Part shown: in pieces, positions 53,328 to 62,671 of the stretch | How the letters are laid out: every line of letters begins with the position of its first letter | How positions within the stretch are numbered: the first letter of the stretch is position 1 | NCBI GenBank assembly: GCA_030154105.1 | Contig: JASKKP010000004.1 | Span: forward strand, 1 to 64,000 | Length of the DNA stretch: 64,000 nt | Reading direction: 5' to 3' | Source of the DNA: Bacillota bacterium | Lineage (GTDB): Bacteria > Bacillota > DTU030 > DUMP01 | Made by a program: the position numbers and the translations under genes | Notes under the pieces: generated by a model | The model's database searches: none | Seen by the model: the letters and a program-made list of their open reading frames with translations, nothing else | What the model was told of the DNA's origin: nothing

Positions 53328-54383
53328 ATGCCTCGTATGTCCGCTGTGGTTAAGGAAGGCACCGGCCCGGGAGCGCGTCTCATTGAGCGCGACATCCCTT
53401 CTGCCGGCCCCGGCGAGGTGATCATCCGGGTACGTGCAGCGGCCATTTGTGGCACCGACGTGCACATTTACGAATGGAACCGTTGGGCTGAAAATGCAGG
53501 TATCAAACTGCCTATCATTCTGGGCCACGAGTGTGCCGGAGATGTAGTAGAAGTTGGAAGCGGCGTCAACAATCTGGCCACTGGTGATCGGGTGGCCGTG
53601 GACACCCACATTCCCTGCGGTACCTGCCGCCTCTGCCAAACCGGGCGACAGCACATCTGCCAGAACCTCAAGCTCTTTGGTGTCCACACTGAAGGGTGTT
53701 TTGCTCAATACGCCCGCGTTCCTGCCGCCTGCGTGCGGCGCCTTCCACGAGAAATTGCGTACGAAATTGGCGCTCTCTTTGAGCCTCTGGGTACGGCCCT
53801 TCGCGGTGCACAGGCTTTAGAACCGGCCGGCAAGACCGTGGCCGTGATCGGTTGCGGACCCATCGGCCTCTTCGCTCTAGCTTCGCTGCGCGCCTTGGGC
53901 GCCGCTCGAACCATTGCCATTGATGTCAGCCCGGCAAGGCTTGAACTCGCAACAAAGTTAGGAGCGGATTTTCTGGTTAACCCGGCTCAGAGCAACCCGG
54001 TAGCCGCCCTTAGAGCATTGACCGATGGCTACGGCGTAGATGCGTTTATCGAGGCCTCCGGCAATGCAACGGCCGTGCGCCAGGCCTTTCAGGCCCTAAT
54101 GAAAGGCGGCCGGGCGGCTCTGATCGGCCTTCCTGGAAGAACCCTTGAACTTGACGTGGGGTCGGACGTCGTCTTCAAAGAAGCCACTATCTTCGGTATT
54201 CACGGGCGACTTATGTTCGCCACGTGGGAAATTATGCAGAATCTGGTAGTGAACGGCCGCCTTCAGGTGGAATCCGTGATCACACAACGCCTCCCGCTTC
54301 AGGATTTTGCCGCCGGCATGGAACTGGCCCGTTCGAGCTCTGCCGGCAAGGTGATCCTTCTACCCTGGGAGGGAGAGCAATGA
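53328..54383 (+). CDS. Zinc-containing alcohol dehydrogenase, L-threonine 3-dehydrogenase-like, 351 aa
   Basis: Medium-chain dehydrogenase: catalytic zinc Cys41, His67, Glu68; structural zinc Cys97/100/103/111; NAD-binding GCGPIGLFALASLRALG; ICGTDVHIYEWNRWAE resembles threonine dehydrogenase. In this operon it may oxidise a diol such as 2,3-butanediol or a polyol to a ketol for the E1 enzyme. That is inferred. Stop overlaps the next start (ATGA). Confidence 0.88.
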   Translation: MPRMSAVVKEGTGPGARLIERDIPSAGPGEVIIRVRAAAICGTDVHIYEWNRWAENAGIKLPIILGHECAGDVVEVGSGVNNLATGDRVAVDTHIPCGTCRLCQTGRQHICQNLKLFGVHTEGCFAQYARVPAACVRRLPREIAYEIGALFEPLGTALRGAQALEPAGKTVAVIGCGPIGLFALASLRALGAARTIAIDVSPARLELATKLGADFLVNPAQSNPVAALRALTDGYGVDAFIEASGNATAVRQAFQALMKGGRAALIGLPGRTLELDVGSDVVFKEATIFGIHGRLMFATWEIMQNLVVNGRLQVESVITQRLPLQDFAAGMELARSSSAGKVILLPWEGEQ

Positions 54384-54859
54384 ACGGGCGCTTTGTCTGC
54401 GTGTCCGCCCGGTCGGGGCGCGTTCTCGTCGGGCGCCTCCTCCCCGGCGCGGATCTCGTCCCAGAGCTCGCCGCGCTCTGTGCCTCTTGTGGTTTTGCAG
54501 CCGGAGCTGTCGTCTCCATGGTCGGCAGCCTTGCTCAGGCTACCTACTTTTCCGTGCTTCCCGCTCCAGACACCCCCTGCGGCCTCGTCTATACCGATCC
54601 CGTGACGGTGCCGGGGCCTCTCGAGATTATGAGCGCGCAGGGCACGGTGGGACAAGATGAGGCAGGCAATGTAACCGTGCACCTTCATGCCGCCGTCATG
54701 GACGGCGCCGGGCGCGGGTACGGCGGACACTTGGCTGCGGTCGGCAATATCGTGGCCGCGACCGTGGAGGTCTTTCTGTTGGAAACGGAGGGCGTAACGC
54801 TCAGGCGCCGCTACGATTCAAAGACGGGTTTCACTCTCTTTTCCCCCGCGCGTCCTTAA
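54380..54859 (+). CDS. PPC/DUF296-domain protein, 159 aa
   Basis: Starts MNGRFVCVSARSGRVLVGRL; the core HLHAAVMDGAGRGYGGHL has the conserved HxH/GGHL of the PCC/DUF296 fold. The single-domain form occurs in bacteria as a trimer of unknown function. It is translationally coupled to the alcohol dehydrogenase gene, which suggests a shared task. Confidence 0.85.
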   Translation: MNGRFVCVSARSGRVLVGRLLPGADLVPELAALCASCGFAAGAVVSMVGSLAQATYFSVLPAPDTPCGLVYTDPVTVPGPLEIMSAQGTVGQDEAGNVTVHLHAAVMDGAGRGYGGHLAAVGNIVAATVEVFLLETEGVTLRRRYDSKTGFTLFSPARP

Positions 54860-54903
54860 AGTGCGCGTCTTATCCTAAATAATGGAAAGGAAGCATTGCT
54901 ACC

Positions 54904-56241
54904 ATGGCCAGCATTGTCACCATGCCCAAGCTCGGGCTCACCATGACCGAAGGCACTATCACCAAGTGGCTGAAACAGGTCGGAGACGAAGTGAAAAAGG
55001 GCGACCTCCTTTTTGAGGTAGCCACAGACAAGATCACCAACCGGGTGGAGGCCCTGGAAGAAGGAATCCTGCGGAAAATAATCGCCCCAGAGGGCACCAC
55101 TTTGCCGGTAGGAGCTCCTGTAGCCATCCTGGCCGCCCGGGACGAACTTCTCCCGGCAGTTCCCGGGATAGAAGACGTCCCGGCCGGGCAGGCCACCCCG
55201 CCGGCTTCCCCCGCGCGGCCGACAGAGCCGCCCACACCTGCCGCGGATTCGGAAGTCAAAGCCTCGCCCGCGGCTAAGAAGCTGGCCCGGGAACGCGGTG
55301 TCGATCTAGCGGAGGTGCGTCCTACCCGTCCGGACGGCCGCATCGTCGAGCAGGACGTCCTCGCCTATTTAGAGCAGAAGGCAAAGGCGCAGCAAGAAAA
55401 GGTGGCGCAGCCAGAGACCCCCTCGGCTGCTCCCCTGCGCGCCACCCCGGTGGCAGAGCGCCTGGCCAAGGAACTCGGTATTGACATGAGCAAGATAGCA
55501 GCTTCGGGCCGCATCGGGAAAGAGGACGTCTTCCGCGCTTTCCTGGCCGCACAGGAAGAGGCCGCGCCTCGTGAGCAGCGTGAGCCGCTGGCCGGGATGC
55601 GTAAGATTATTGCCCGGCGCATGGCCGAGAGTAAACGCACGGCGCCGCACGTCACCATCAACATGGAGGTCGATATGTCCCGCGTCAAGAACTTGCGCGA
55701 GGCACTTAAGGCCCAGGATAAGAAAGTCTCCTTCAACGACATCGTCGTCCTCGCAGCCGCACGGGCCCTGCGCGAGTTTCCGGTGGTGAACGCCACCATT
55801 ACCGAGGCAGAAATCATCTACCATAGCGCCATCCATATCGGCGTCGCCGTAGCCCTGGAGGACGGGCTTATCGTGCCGGTGGTCAAGAATGCCGACCAGA
55901 AGACCCTGCTCGCCCTGTCCGAGGAAGTTAAGGATCTCGCCGCCCGGGCCCGTGCAGGAAAACTCTCGCCCGATGAGGCCAGCGGAAGTACTTTCACCGT
56001 GACCAACCTCGGCATGTACGGCGTGGACAGCTTCACCCCCATCATCAACCAACCGGAAAGCGCCATCCTGGGCGTGAACCGCATCGCCGAAAAGCCAGTG
56101 GTGGTGGAAGGCAACATCGCGATCCGGCCCATGATGAACCTCAGCCTGTCCTTTGACCACCGGCTCATCGACGGAGCCTTGGCAGCCCGATTCTTGGCCC
56201 GCGTGAAGGCCTACTTGGAAAAGCCTGCACTGATGCTGTAG
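54904..56241 (+). CDS. acoC: Dihydrolipoamide acyltransferase (E2), second copy, 445 aa
   Basis: Lipoyl Lys43 in VATDKITNRVEA, two E3/E1-binding-like segments (KASPAAKKLARERGVDLAEV and RATPVAERLAKELGID), and the acyltransferase core with SFDHRLIDG. Closely similar in layout to the first acoC. It is distant from lipA/lipB, so its lipoylation depends on the first cluster's genes or others outside the window. Confidence 0.92.
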   Translation: MASIVTMPKLGLTMTEGTITKWLKQVGDEVKKGDLLFEVATDKITNRVEALEEGILRKIIAPEGTTLPVGAPVAILAARDELLPAVPGIEDVPAGQATPPASPARPTEPPTPAADSEVKASPAAKKLARERGVDLAEVRPTRPDGRIVEQDVLAYLEQKAKAQQEKVAQPETPSAAPLRATPVAERLAKELGIDMSKIAASGRIGKEDVFRAFLAAQEEAAPREQREPLAGMRKIIARRMAESKRTAPHVTINMEVDMSRVKNLREALKAQDKKVSFNDIVVLAAARALREFPVVNATITEAEIIYHSAIHIGVAVALEDGLIVPVVKNADQKTLLALSEEVKDLAARARAGKLSPDEASGSTFTVTNLGMYGVDSFTPIINQPESAILGVNRIAEKPVVVEGNIAIRPMMNLSLSFDHRLIDGALAARFLARVKAYLEKPALML

Positions 56242-56315
56242 AGGAAACTTCACCTGAGAAATCGCGTTAGATCTCTCGCGGGAAGAAGATACTCATCGCC
56301 TGAGGGGGACACTAA

Positions 56316-57713
56316 ATGGCTACGAAGGTTGTCGTTGTCGGTGGCGGGCCGGGTGGGTATGTGGCCGCCCTGCGCGCCTCCCAGCTGGGAGCTGAGGTTA
56401 CCCTGGTGGAAAAGCAGGCGTTGGGCGGCACCTGCCTCAACGTCGGCTGCATCCCCACGAAGGCCCTCCTCTACACCACGGAACTTTACCGGAGAGTGCA
56501 GGGCGGAGCAGATTTCGGCCTTAAGGCCCAAGGGCTCGCGGTAGACTGGCCGGCCCTGCAGGCCCGGCGCACAGCCATAGTAAAGCGCCTGGTAACAGGT
56601 GTGGAGCTTTTGCTCAGACAGGCGGGCTGCCGGGTAATAACTGGCACGGCGCGCCTGGCAGACGCCCGCAGCGTGGCTGTAACGATGCCGGACGGCGGTG
56701 AAACCCGCATCACGGCCGACAGGATCATCCTAGCGACCGGCTCCGAGCCGGTACGCTTACCCCTTCCCGGTTTTGACCTCCCCGACGTGATTTTAAGCGA
56801 TCAGGCCCTCGCCCTGCCCGAAGTTCCCGAGAGCCTCCTTATCATGGGCGGCGGGGTCATCGGGGTGGAGCTGGCCTCCGTCTACCAGACCCTCGGCACC
56901 AAGTGCATCATCATCGAGATGCTGCCCCAGATCCTTCCCAACCTGGATACGGAGCTCGCAAACGGTATAAAGGCTCACCTCACCCGCCTGGGCGTAGAGA
57001 TCCACACCCGGGCGAAGGTCACCAGCTTCAGCCCCGACCCGGACGGCATCAAGGTGCAGGTGGTTGCCCCACAAGGCGAGCTTGGTTTCACCGTAAGCAA
57101 GGTCCTCGCCGCGGTAGGGCGCCGCCCCGCCACCCGCGATCTAGGTCTCGAGGCGGCAGGTGTGGCGACAGAAAACGGCCGCATCCTGGTTAACGAGTAC
57201 CTGGAGACGAGCGTGTCGGGCGTTTATGCCGTGGGTGATGCGATCGGCGGCACCATGCTGGCACACGTGGCCTTCGCCGAAGGAACGGTGGCTGCGGAAA
57301 ACGCGCTCGGGATGGCACGCAAGATCGATTACAAGACCGTGCCTTCCTGTATCTACACCCAGCCGGAAGCTGCGAGCGTCGGGCTCACGGAAGAGCAGGC
57401 TAAAGAAGCCGGGTACAAGGTTAAGGTGGGGCGTTTTCCGCTTGCGGCGAACGGCAAGGCTCTGATCGAGGGCGATGAGGGCGGCTTCCTCAAGATCGTG
57501 GCCAACGAGCGCTACGGTGAGGTCCTGGGCGTCCAGATCCTTGGCCCGCGGGCCACGGACCTCATCGGCGAAGCAGCGCTCGCCTTACGCCTCGAAGCTA
57601 CCTTAGACGAACTTGCCTCCACCATCCACCCGCACCCGACGGTGTGCGAGGCTTATGCTGAGGCCGCCCTGGCGGCAGGCAACTCGGCCCTCCACCTCCC
57701 CCGCCGGCGCTAA
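56316..57713 (+). CDS. acoL: Dihydrolipoyl dehydrogenase (E3), second copy, 465 aa
   Basis: GGGPGGYVAALRASQLG, GGTCLNVGCIPTKALLYT (redox cysteines), GGGVIGVELASVYQ and HPHPTVCEAYAEAAL with the active-site His. GAGGGGG is 7 bases before ATG 56316. Last gene of the second aco operon. Confidence 0.93.
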   Translation: MATKVVVVGGGPGGYVAALRASQLGAEVTLVEKQALGGTCLNVGCIPTKALLYTTELYRRVQGGADFGLKAQGLAVDWPALQARRTAIVKRLVTGVELLLRQAGCRVITGTARLADARSVAVTMPDGGETRITADRIILATGSEPVRLPLPGFDLPDVILSDQALALPEVPESLLIMGGGVIGVELASVYQTLGTKCIIIEMLPQILPNLDTELANGIKAHLTRLGVEIHTRAKVTSFSPDPDGIKVQVVAPQGELGFTVSKVLAAVGRRPATRDLGLEAAGVATENGRILVNEYLETSVSGVYAVGDAIGGTMLAHVAFAEGTVAAENALGMARKIDYKTVPSCIYTQPEAASVGLTEEQAKEAGYKVKVGRFPLAANGKALIEGDEGGFLKIVANERYGEVLGVQILGPRATDLIGEAALALRLEATLDELASTIHPHPTVCEAYAEAALAAGNSALHLPRRR

Positions 57714-57770
57714 CTAGAGCGCCGCCGACTAGAGAAGCTGCTTAAGGACAGCACCAAGGGCGGTTCCTGC

Positions 57771-57811
57771 TTGACAATCGTTTCCCTCTGTTCTTACAAT
57801 GGTGGTAAGAA
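57771..57811 (+). promoter_or_regulatory. Promoter and operator of the AbrB-type gene
   Basis: TTGACA, 18-base spacer, TACAAT (57795-57800), with a perfect inverted repeat TTCTTAC-N7-GTAAGAA (57791-57811) over the -10. Binding there would block polymerase, suggesting autoregulation by the AbrB protein that follows. Confidence 0.75.
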
Positions 57812-57823
57812 GGGGAAATTTCG

Positions 57824-58075
57824 ATGATGGTGGCCCGTTTATCTTCTAAAGACCAGCTGGTCATACCTGCTGCGATCCGTGAAAAGTTGGGACTGGGACA
57901 GGGCGGACAACTCAAAATCGACGTAAGCGGTAATAAGATCATCCTCGAACCCATTGGAGATTCTAAGCGCGCAGCGTCTTGGGAATCTTGGCGCGGCGTC
58001 TTGCGGAGTTCCACAGCTCTAAAAGAACATTTAGAAGAACACCGAACTGAGGTAGCCAGAACTCGGACCTGGTAG
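57824..58075 (+). CDS. AbrB/MazE/SpoVT-type DNA-binding protein, orphan antitoxin-like, 83 aa
   Basis: N-terminal swapped-hairpin domain VARLSSKDQLVIPAAIREKL, GLGQGGQLKIDVSGNKIILE. The C-terminal basic half resembles the toxin-binding tail of a type II antitoxin, yet no PIN-domain or MazF toxin gene follows; pth is on the opposite strand. AAGGGGAAA precedes the ATG. A solitary regulator is the alternative. Confidence 0.85.
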   Translation: MMVARLSSKDQLVIPAAIREKLGLGQGGQLKIDVSGNKIILEPIGDSKRAASWESWRGVLRSSTALKEHLEEHRTEVARTRTW

Positions 58076-58128
58076 CTGTCGACCCTTTGCCCTTAGTAAA
58101 AAGCTGCCCGAAAGAATAAAAGAATAGA

Positions 58129-58164
58129 AGAAGGTTCCGCTTCCAACCGGAAGCGGAACCTTCT
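58129..58164. terminator. Convergent bidirectional terminator between the AbrB-type gene and pth
   Basis: A 16-bp perfect stem, AGAAGGTTCCGCTTCC with a 4-base loop and its complement. T-rich tracts lie on both sides, the better one on the minus strand after pth. Confidence 0.85.
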
Positions 58165-58180
58165 TTGCTGAAGGAACCCC

Positions 58181-58786
58181 CTAACGGGCGCCGCCCCCTT
58201 CGTCGGCCGCCGAAGGAGCCTTGAAGCCGTTGTAGCGATTCATGGCCGCCTCGGTGCCCTCCGCAAGCCAAGTGCGTATGGCACCTACCGCCGCCAGGAT
58301 AACCTCGTCTAAAATGCGTCCTTCTTCTTCGGTAAACGTCCCGAGCACTTTATCTTTGGCGGTCTCGTGTTCCCCCGGCCGGCCGATGCCCAGGCGCAGC
58401 CGGGCAAAGTCGGTGGTGCCGAGCTCGTTTATAATCGACAGGAGTCCACGGTGGCCACCGTGGCTGCCCCGCGCCCGCAGGCGGAGCCGGCCGAGGGGCA
58501 GGTCCAGGTCGTCCGAAACTACCAGCAGGTCGGCAGTGGGATCCAGCTTATACCAGCGCACCAGGGGACCTACGGCCAGACCGCTTAGGTTCATATAGGT
58601 TTGGGGCTTGGCCAGGAGCACTTCTTGCCCGGCCACGCGGCCGCGCGCCAGGTCGGCGCGGAAATCGGAAGAGCCGAAAGTTAGCCCTTCCTCCCGCGCC
58701 AAATAGTCTACGACCAGAAAGCCTGCGTTGTGGCGCGTTTCCTCATACTCCCGCCCGGGATTGCCCAGCCCCACCACGAGCTTCAT
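58181..58786 (-). CDS. pth: Peptidyl-tRNA hydrolase, 201 aa
   Basis: KLVVGLGNPGREYEETRHNA with the catalytic His, KPQTYMNLSG and DDLDLPLGRLRLRARGSHGG. Frees peptides from tRNA. It follows ctc by 6 bases, the conserved prs-ctc-spoVC order. Confidence 0.95.
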   Translation of the reverse strand: MKLVVGLGNPGREYEETRHNAGFLVVDYLAREEGLTFGSSDFRADLARGRVAGQEVLLAKPQTYMNLSGLAVGPLVRWYKLDPTADLLVVSDDLDLPLGRLRLRARGSHGGHRGLLSIINELGTTDFARLRLGIGRPGEHETAKDKVLGTFTEEEGRILDEVILAAVGAIRTWLAEGTEAAMNRYNGFKAPSAADEGGGAR

Positions 58787-58792
58787 GCGGCT

Positions 58793-59428
58793 TTACTCCT
58801 CGTCCTTGCTTTCAGCCGCCTGGGCGCCCTCAGCCGGAGCAGAAGTTTCCGCCGGTGCCGCTTCTTCTTCTTTGCTCGGCGCAAGGACGGTGGCGATGAC
58901 CTCGCTGCCGTCGGTAAGCATTTTAACAGCCGGCGGCAACTCTAGGTCCCGCACGAAGAGGACGTCGCCGATAGCCAGGCCGCTTATGTCGGCCACAATG
59001 TGTTCCGGCAGGTCTTGGGGCAAGGCTTCCACCTCTACCTCGCGCAGCTGGTGCTGCAGCACGCCGCCCTCTTTGACGCCCCGCGGCGTTCCCTTCAGGA
59101 CGAGAGGGAGCTCCGTGCGGATCTTCTTGGTAAGCGAGATCCGCTGAAAGTCCACATGGATCACGTTGCCGCGCACAGGGTGGTACTGTATCTCTTTAAT
59201 CATGGCCGGGTGCTCTGCTTCGCCCTCAATGCGTAAGGTAACCCGGCTTCCCTCCCCGTGGCTGCTCAGAAGCTTTTCGATCGCTCCGCGCTCGGCCACC
59301 AGGTGTACCGGCTCTTGCACACCCTCGCCGTAAAGGACTAAGGGAATCAAACCCGCCCGGCGGTCGGCACGGCTCGCACTTTTACCCGTGGCCGGGCGCC
59401 TTTTCGCCGTAACTACCTCGGTTGTCAT
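58793..59428 (-). CDS. rplY: Ribosomal protein bL25, general stress CTC form, 211 aa
   Basis: bL25 N-terminal domain (PATGKSASRADRRAGLIPLV) and C-terminal TL5/CTC beta domain (VLKGTPRGVKEGGVLQHQLR), with a Glu/Ala-rich tail of about 25 residues. Binds 5S rRNA. Located between prs and pth. Confidence 0.93.
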   Translation of the reverse strand: MTTEVVTAKRRPATGKSASRADRRAGLIPLVLYGEGVQEPVHLVAERGAIEKLLSSHGEGSRVTLRIEGEAEHPAMIKEIQYHPVRGNVIHVDFQRISLTKKIRTELPLVLKGTPRGVKEGGVLQHQLREVEVEALPQDLPEHIVADISGLAIGDVLFVRDLELPPAVKMLTDGSEVIATVLAPSKEEEAAPAETSAPAEGAQAAESKDEE

Positions 59429-59443
59429 CTACCTCTCTCCTTC

Positions 59444-60391
59444 TTACTCAAACAGTTTGCTCACCGACAAGTCTTCGTAAATACGGATGATGGCCTCCCC
59501 AAAAATGGGGGCCACGGAGAGCACCTTAATCTTCTCTATCTGCTTTTCCGGCCCCAAGGGAATGGTGTTGGTAACCACGACTTCTTTGATCGGCGCCGCC
59601 TGAAGCCGCTCAATGGCCGGACCGGAAAGAACGGCATGCGTGCAGCAGGCATAGACTTCTTTGGCGCCGTACTCGAGAAGAGCCTGGCTCCCCAGAAGGA
59701 TGGTGCCGGCCGTGTCGATAAGGTCGTCCACCATGATCACCGTCCGGCCTCTGATGTCGCCGATGACGTGCATTACTTCCGCCACGTTGGGAGCAGGACG
59801 CCGCTTGTCGATGATGGCGATGGGAGCGTGCAGCCGCTGCGCCAGGTCGCGGGCCCGCGTTACGCCCCCGATGTCCGGCGACACCACGGTAACATTCTCC
59901 AGGCCCTTTTTCTGGAAATACTCGGCGAGGAGCGGTCCGGCCAGCAGGTGATCCACCGGTACGTCGAAGAAACCCTGTATCTGTGCGGCGTGCAGGTCCA
60001 TGGTAAGTATGCGACCCGCCCCCGCCGTAACCAGGAGGTTGGCTATGAGCTTGGCCGAAATGGGCTCGCGCCCGCGGGCCTTGCGGTCCTGCCGGGCATA
60101 GCCGTAGTGAGGAATTACCGCCGTGATACGCCGGGCGGAAGCCCGCCGGAAGGCGTCGATCATGATGAGGAGCTCCATGATGTTTTCGTTGACCGGGCTG
60201 GAGATGGGCTGGACAACGAAGATGTCTGCTCCACGGACGCTCTCATCGATGACGACCTGAATCTCTCCGTTAGAAAAACGACTGACTTTAGCCGCACCCA
60301 GGGGCACGCCGATGTAAGCTGCTATCTCCCGGGCCAGCTCCGGGTGGGCGTTGCCGCTGAACACCTTCAGCCGCCGCTGGTCTGGCGCCAC
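59444..60391 (-). CDS. prs: Ribose-phosphate pyrophosphokinase, 315 aa
   Basis: [40 protein letters not shown] and the PRPP loop [13 protein letters not shown]. Makes PRPP for nucleotide, His and Trp synthesis. 29 bases after glmU, as in Bacillus. Confidence 0.96.
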   Translation of the reverse strand: MAPDQRRLKVFSGNAHPELAREIAAYIGVPLGAAKVSRFSNGEIQVVIDESVRGADIFVVQPISSPVNENIMELLIMIDAFRRASARRITAVIPHYGYARQDRKARGREPISAKLIANLLVTAGAGRILTMDLHAAQIQGFFDVPVDHLLAGPLLAEYFQKKGLENVTVVSPDIGGVTRARDLAQRLHAPIAIIDKRRPAPNVAEVMHVIGDIRGRTVIMVDDLIDTAGTILLGSQALLEYGAKEVYACCTHAVLSGPAIERLQAAPIKEVVVTNTIPLGPEKQIEKIKVLSVAPIFGEAIIRIYEDLSVSKLFE

Positions 60392-60420
60392 TAAACTCTC
60401 CTCCTTGTCCCTTCCCCAAC

Positions 60421-61824
60421 CTATTCTAATTTACCCTTTTCCTTTGCGCAAGAGAGCTTCTCCTTGCGCCTTGTTACCCAGCCGGGTACGATTTGCTGCT
60501 CCCCACGTTCCACCGCCAGGGCACCGGGAGGCACGTCCCGGGTAATGGTCGATCCGGCACCCGTATAGGCCCCGCGGCCGACCCGCACCGGCGCCACCAA
60601 ATTAGTGTTGCTCCCGATAAACACCTCGTCCTCAATAATGGTCTCGTTTTTTCTAAAGCCGTCGTAGTTGCAGGTGATAGTCCCGGCCCCAATATTCACT
60701 CCGCACCCAACCTGAGCATCGCCCACGTAAGAAAGGTGCGGCACTTTACTTCCCCGCCCGATGTGCGACTTTTTGATCTCGACAAACGTGCCGGCCTTAG
60801 CGCCTTCGGCTAGTACCGTGCCCGGGCGCAGGTAGGCAAAGGGACCAACACTGGCCCCCGGTCCCACCACTGCTTCCACCAAAACCGCCTGGCTGATTTG
60901 GGCACCATCGTCTACCCGGCTGTCTTTTATGTGGACCCCCGGCCCAAGGCAGCAGGCGCGCCCAATGCTGCTCCGGCCTTCGATTATGGTAAAGGGATAG
61001 ATCACGGTGTCCGGACCAATGCTCACCTCGGCATCGATGAAGGTTGAGGCCGGATCCAAGATGGTAACGCCGGCCAGCATATGGCGGCGACGGATCTCTT
61101 CGCGCAGAAAAGCCTCCGCCTGCGCCAGCTGGACGCGGTTGTTTATCCCCAGCGTGAGGGACGGGTCGGGAGCCGTAAGGGCGGCCACGCGCTTACCCTG
61201 ACGGCGGAGTATGGCGAGCACGTCCGTAAGGTAGTATTCCCCTTGGGCGTTATCCCTTCCCACTTCTTCCAGAGCAGCGAAGAGCAAAGCGGCGTCAAAA
61301 CAATAGCTGCCTGTGTTCACCTCCCGGACGGCTTTAACCTCCGGCGGTGCATCCTTCTCTTCCACAATGGCCTCCACTTCTCCGCCGGGCCCGCGAAGAA
61401 TACGCCCATACCCTCTTGGGTCGTCGAGCTCGGCCGTAAGCACCGTCGCGGCCGCCCCCGTCCGGCAATGCTCGCGTATGAGCTCGCGGAGGAGCTCGCC
61501 GGAAAGAAGGGGCGTGTCGCCGCAGAGAACGAGGACGTCCATATCTTCTTCCGTCAACGCCGGCCGGGCCGCCAGCACCGCATGCCCGGTGCCCAGCTGT
61601 TCATCCTGGTAGGCATACTTTAACGTGTCGCCGAAAAGGGCCCGGACCTCTTCCATCTCCCGATTTATTACCAAGACCACCTCGGCAGCACCCGCCGCCT
61701 TAGCCGCCTCCACCACGTAGGCTACAAGCGGCCGCCCGCATACCTTATGGAGAACCTTTGGGCGCTCGGACTTCATGCGCGTTCCCTTACCGGCTGCCAG
61801 TATGATGGCCGCTAGCTTTTTCAT
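60421..61824 (-). CDS. glmU: Bifunctional GlcNAc-1-P uridyltransferase / GlcN-1-P acetyltransferase GlmU, 467 aa
   Basis: N-terminal nucleotidyltransferase ([20 protein letters not shown]) and C-terminal left-handed beta helix of hexapeptide repeats ([35 protein letters not shown]-like). ATG 61824 after GGGAGGGG; upstream codons not conserved. Makes UDP-GlcNAc for the wall. Confidence 0.96.
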   Translation of the reverse strand: MKKLAAIILAAGKGTRMKSERPKVLHKVCGRPLVAYVVEAAKAAGAAEVVLVINREMEEVRALFGDTLKYAYQDEQLGTGHAVLAARPALTEEDMDVLVLCGDTPLLSGELLRELIREHCRTGAAATVLTAELDDPRGYGRILRGPGGEVEAIVEEKDAPPEVKAVREVNTGSYCFDAALLFAALEEVGRDNAQGEYYLTDVLAILRRQGKRVAALTAPDPSLTLGINNRVQLAQAEAFLREEIRRRHMLAGVTILDPASTFIDAEVSIGPDTVIYPFTIIEGRSSIGRACCLGPGVHIKDSRVDDGAQISQAVLVEAVVGPGASVGPFAYLRPGTVLAEGAKAGTFVEIKKSHIGRGSKVPHLSYVGDAQVGCGVNIGAGTITCNYDGFRKNETIIEDEVFIGSNTNLVAPVRVGRGAYTGAGSTITRDVPPGALAVERGEQQIVPGWVTRRKEKLSCAKEKGKLE

Positions 61825-61892
61825 TTTAACCCCTCCCAGTGCGCGCAAGGGAGCGGTAGTCGTACTCCTACCTTGCGCAAAGAAGAGGAGCA

Positions 61893-62159
61893 TTACGCTC
61901 CTCCGTTTGTAGCCTCGGCGTAAGCCCGGAGAATTCGTTCCTGCATCATCTGGCGGGTGGCTGCATTGATCGGGTGCGCAATGTCCCGGAATTCCCCGCT
62001 GGGAAGCTTTTTGCTGGGCATGGCCACAAACAGACCCTTCGGCCCTTCCACCACCCGGATGTCATGAACGGCAAAGCTCCCGTCAAGGGTTATCGAAACA
62101 TAAGCCTTCATTTTGCTTTCTCCGGCCACCGGGCGCACCCTGATATCTGTTATCTCCAT
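61893..62159 (-). CDS. spoVG: Septation/sporulation regulator SpoVG, 88 aa
   Basis: [40 protein letters not shown] and [20 protein letters not shown] are full-length SpoVG. It binds RNA/DNA and affects asymmetric division. A sigma-H promoter precedes it. Confidence 0.97.
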   Translation of the reverse strand: MEITDIRVRPVAGESKMKAYVSITLDGSFAVHDIRVVEGPKGLFVAMPSKKLPSGEFRDIAHPINAATRQMMQERILRAYAEATNGGA

Positions 62160-62200
62160 GAAGCACCACCCTTCCTTGCAGGTTTATATCCTGCCGAGCT

Positions 62201-62228
62201 ATTCGCCTTCCAAGACAAAAAATCCTTC
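62201..62228 (-). promoter_or_regulatory. Sigma-H promoter of spoVG
   Basis: Minus strand GAAGGATTT, 12-base spacer, GGCGAAT matches RNAGGAWWW-N11-13-RNNGAAT at every defined position, about 40 bases before the start codon. The same promoter type drives spoVG in Bacillus. Confidence 0.88.
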
Positions 62229-62252
62229 CGTTTCTTCTCTTTTCGGTGGGAA

Positions 62253-62642
62253 TTACTCTTTTTCCGGCACCACGGCCACGGCCTCGATCTCTACGGCCAC
62301 ATCCTTGGGCAACGCTGCCACCGCCACGGCCGACCGGGCCGGGTAGGGCGCAGGGAAAAATTCGCCGTAAACTTCGTTCATGGCGGCAAAATCGCCCATG
62401 TTTTTAAGAAACACGGTAGTCTTGACCACATGCTTCATGGAAGTGCCCGCGGCTTCTAAGATAGCGGCGATGTTCTTTAAAACCTGCCTGGTTTGGGCCT
62501 TAATGTCCCCTTGTACAAGCTGTCCTGTAGCAGGATCAAGGGGAATTTGCCCTGCCGTAAAGAGAAGATTTCCGACGCGAATCGCCTGCGAGTAGGGTCC
62601 GATGGCCGCCGGAGCTTTGTCAGTGGCAACAGCATTCTTCAC
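62253..62642 (-). CDS. ridA: RidA family enamine/imine deaminase, 129 aa
   Basis: [36 protein letters not shown], the binding Arg in [20 protein letters not shown]. Removes reactive 2-aminoacrylate. Between ychF and spoVG, as yabJ in Bacillus. Confidence 0.95.
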   Translation of the reverse strand: MKNAVATDKAPAAIGPYSQAIRVGNLLFTAGQIPLDPATGQLVQGDIKAQTRQVLKNIAAILEAAGTSMKHVVKTTVFLKNMGDFAAMNEVYGEFFPAPYPARSAVAVAALPKDVAVEIEAVAVVPEKE

Positions 62643-62671
62643 TTAAAATACCTCCCTTTGGATTAACTAGA

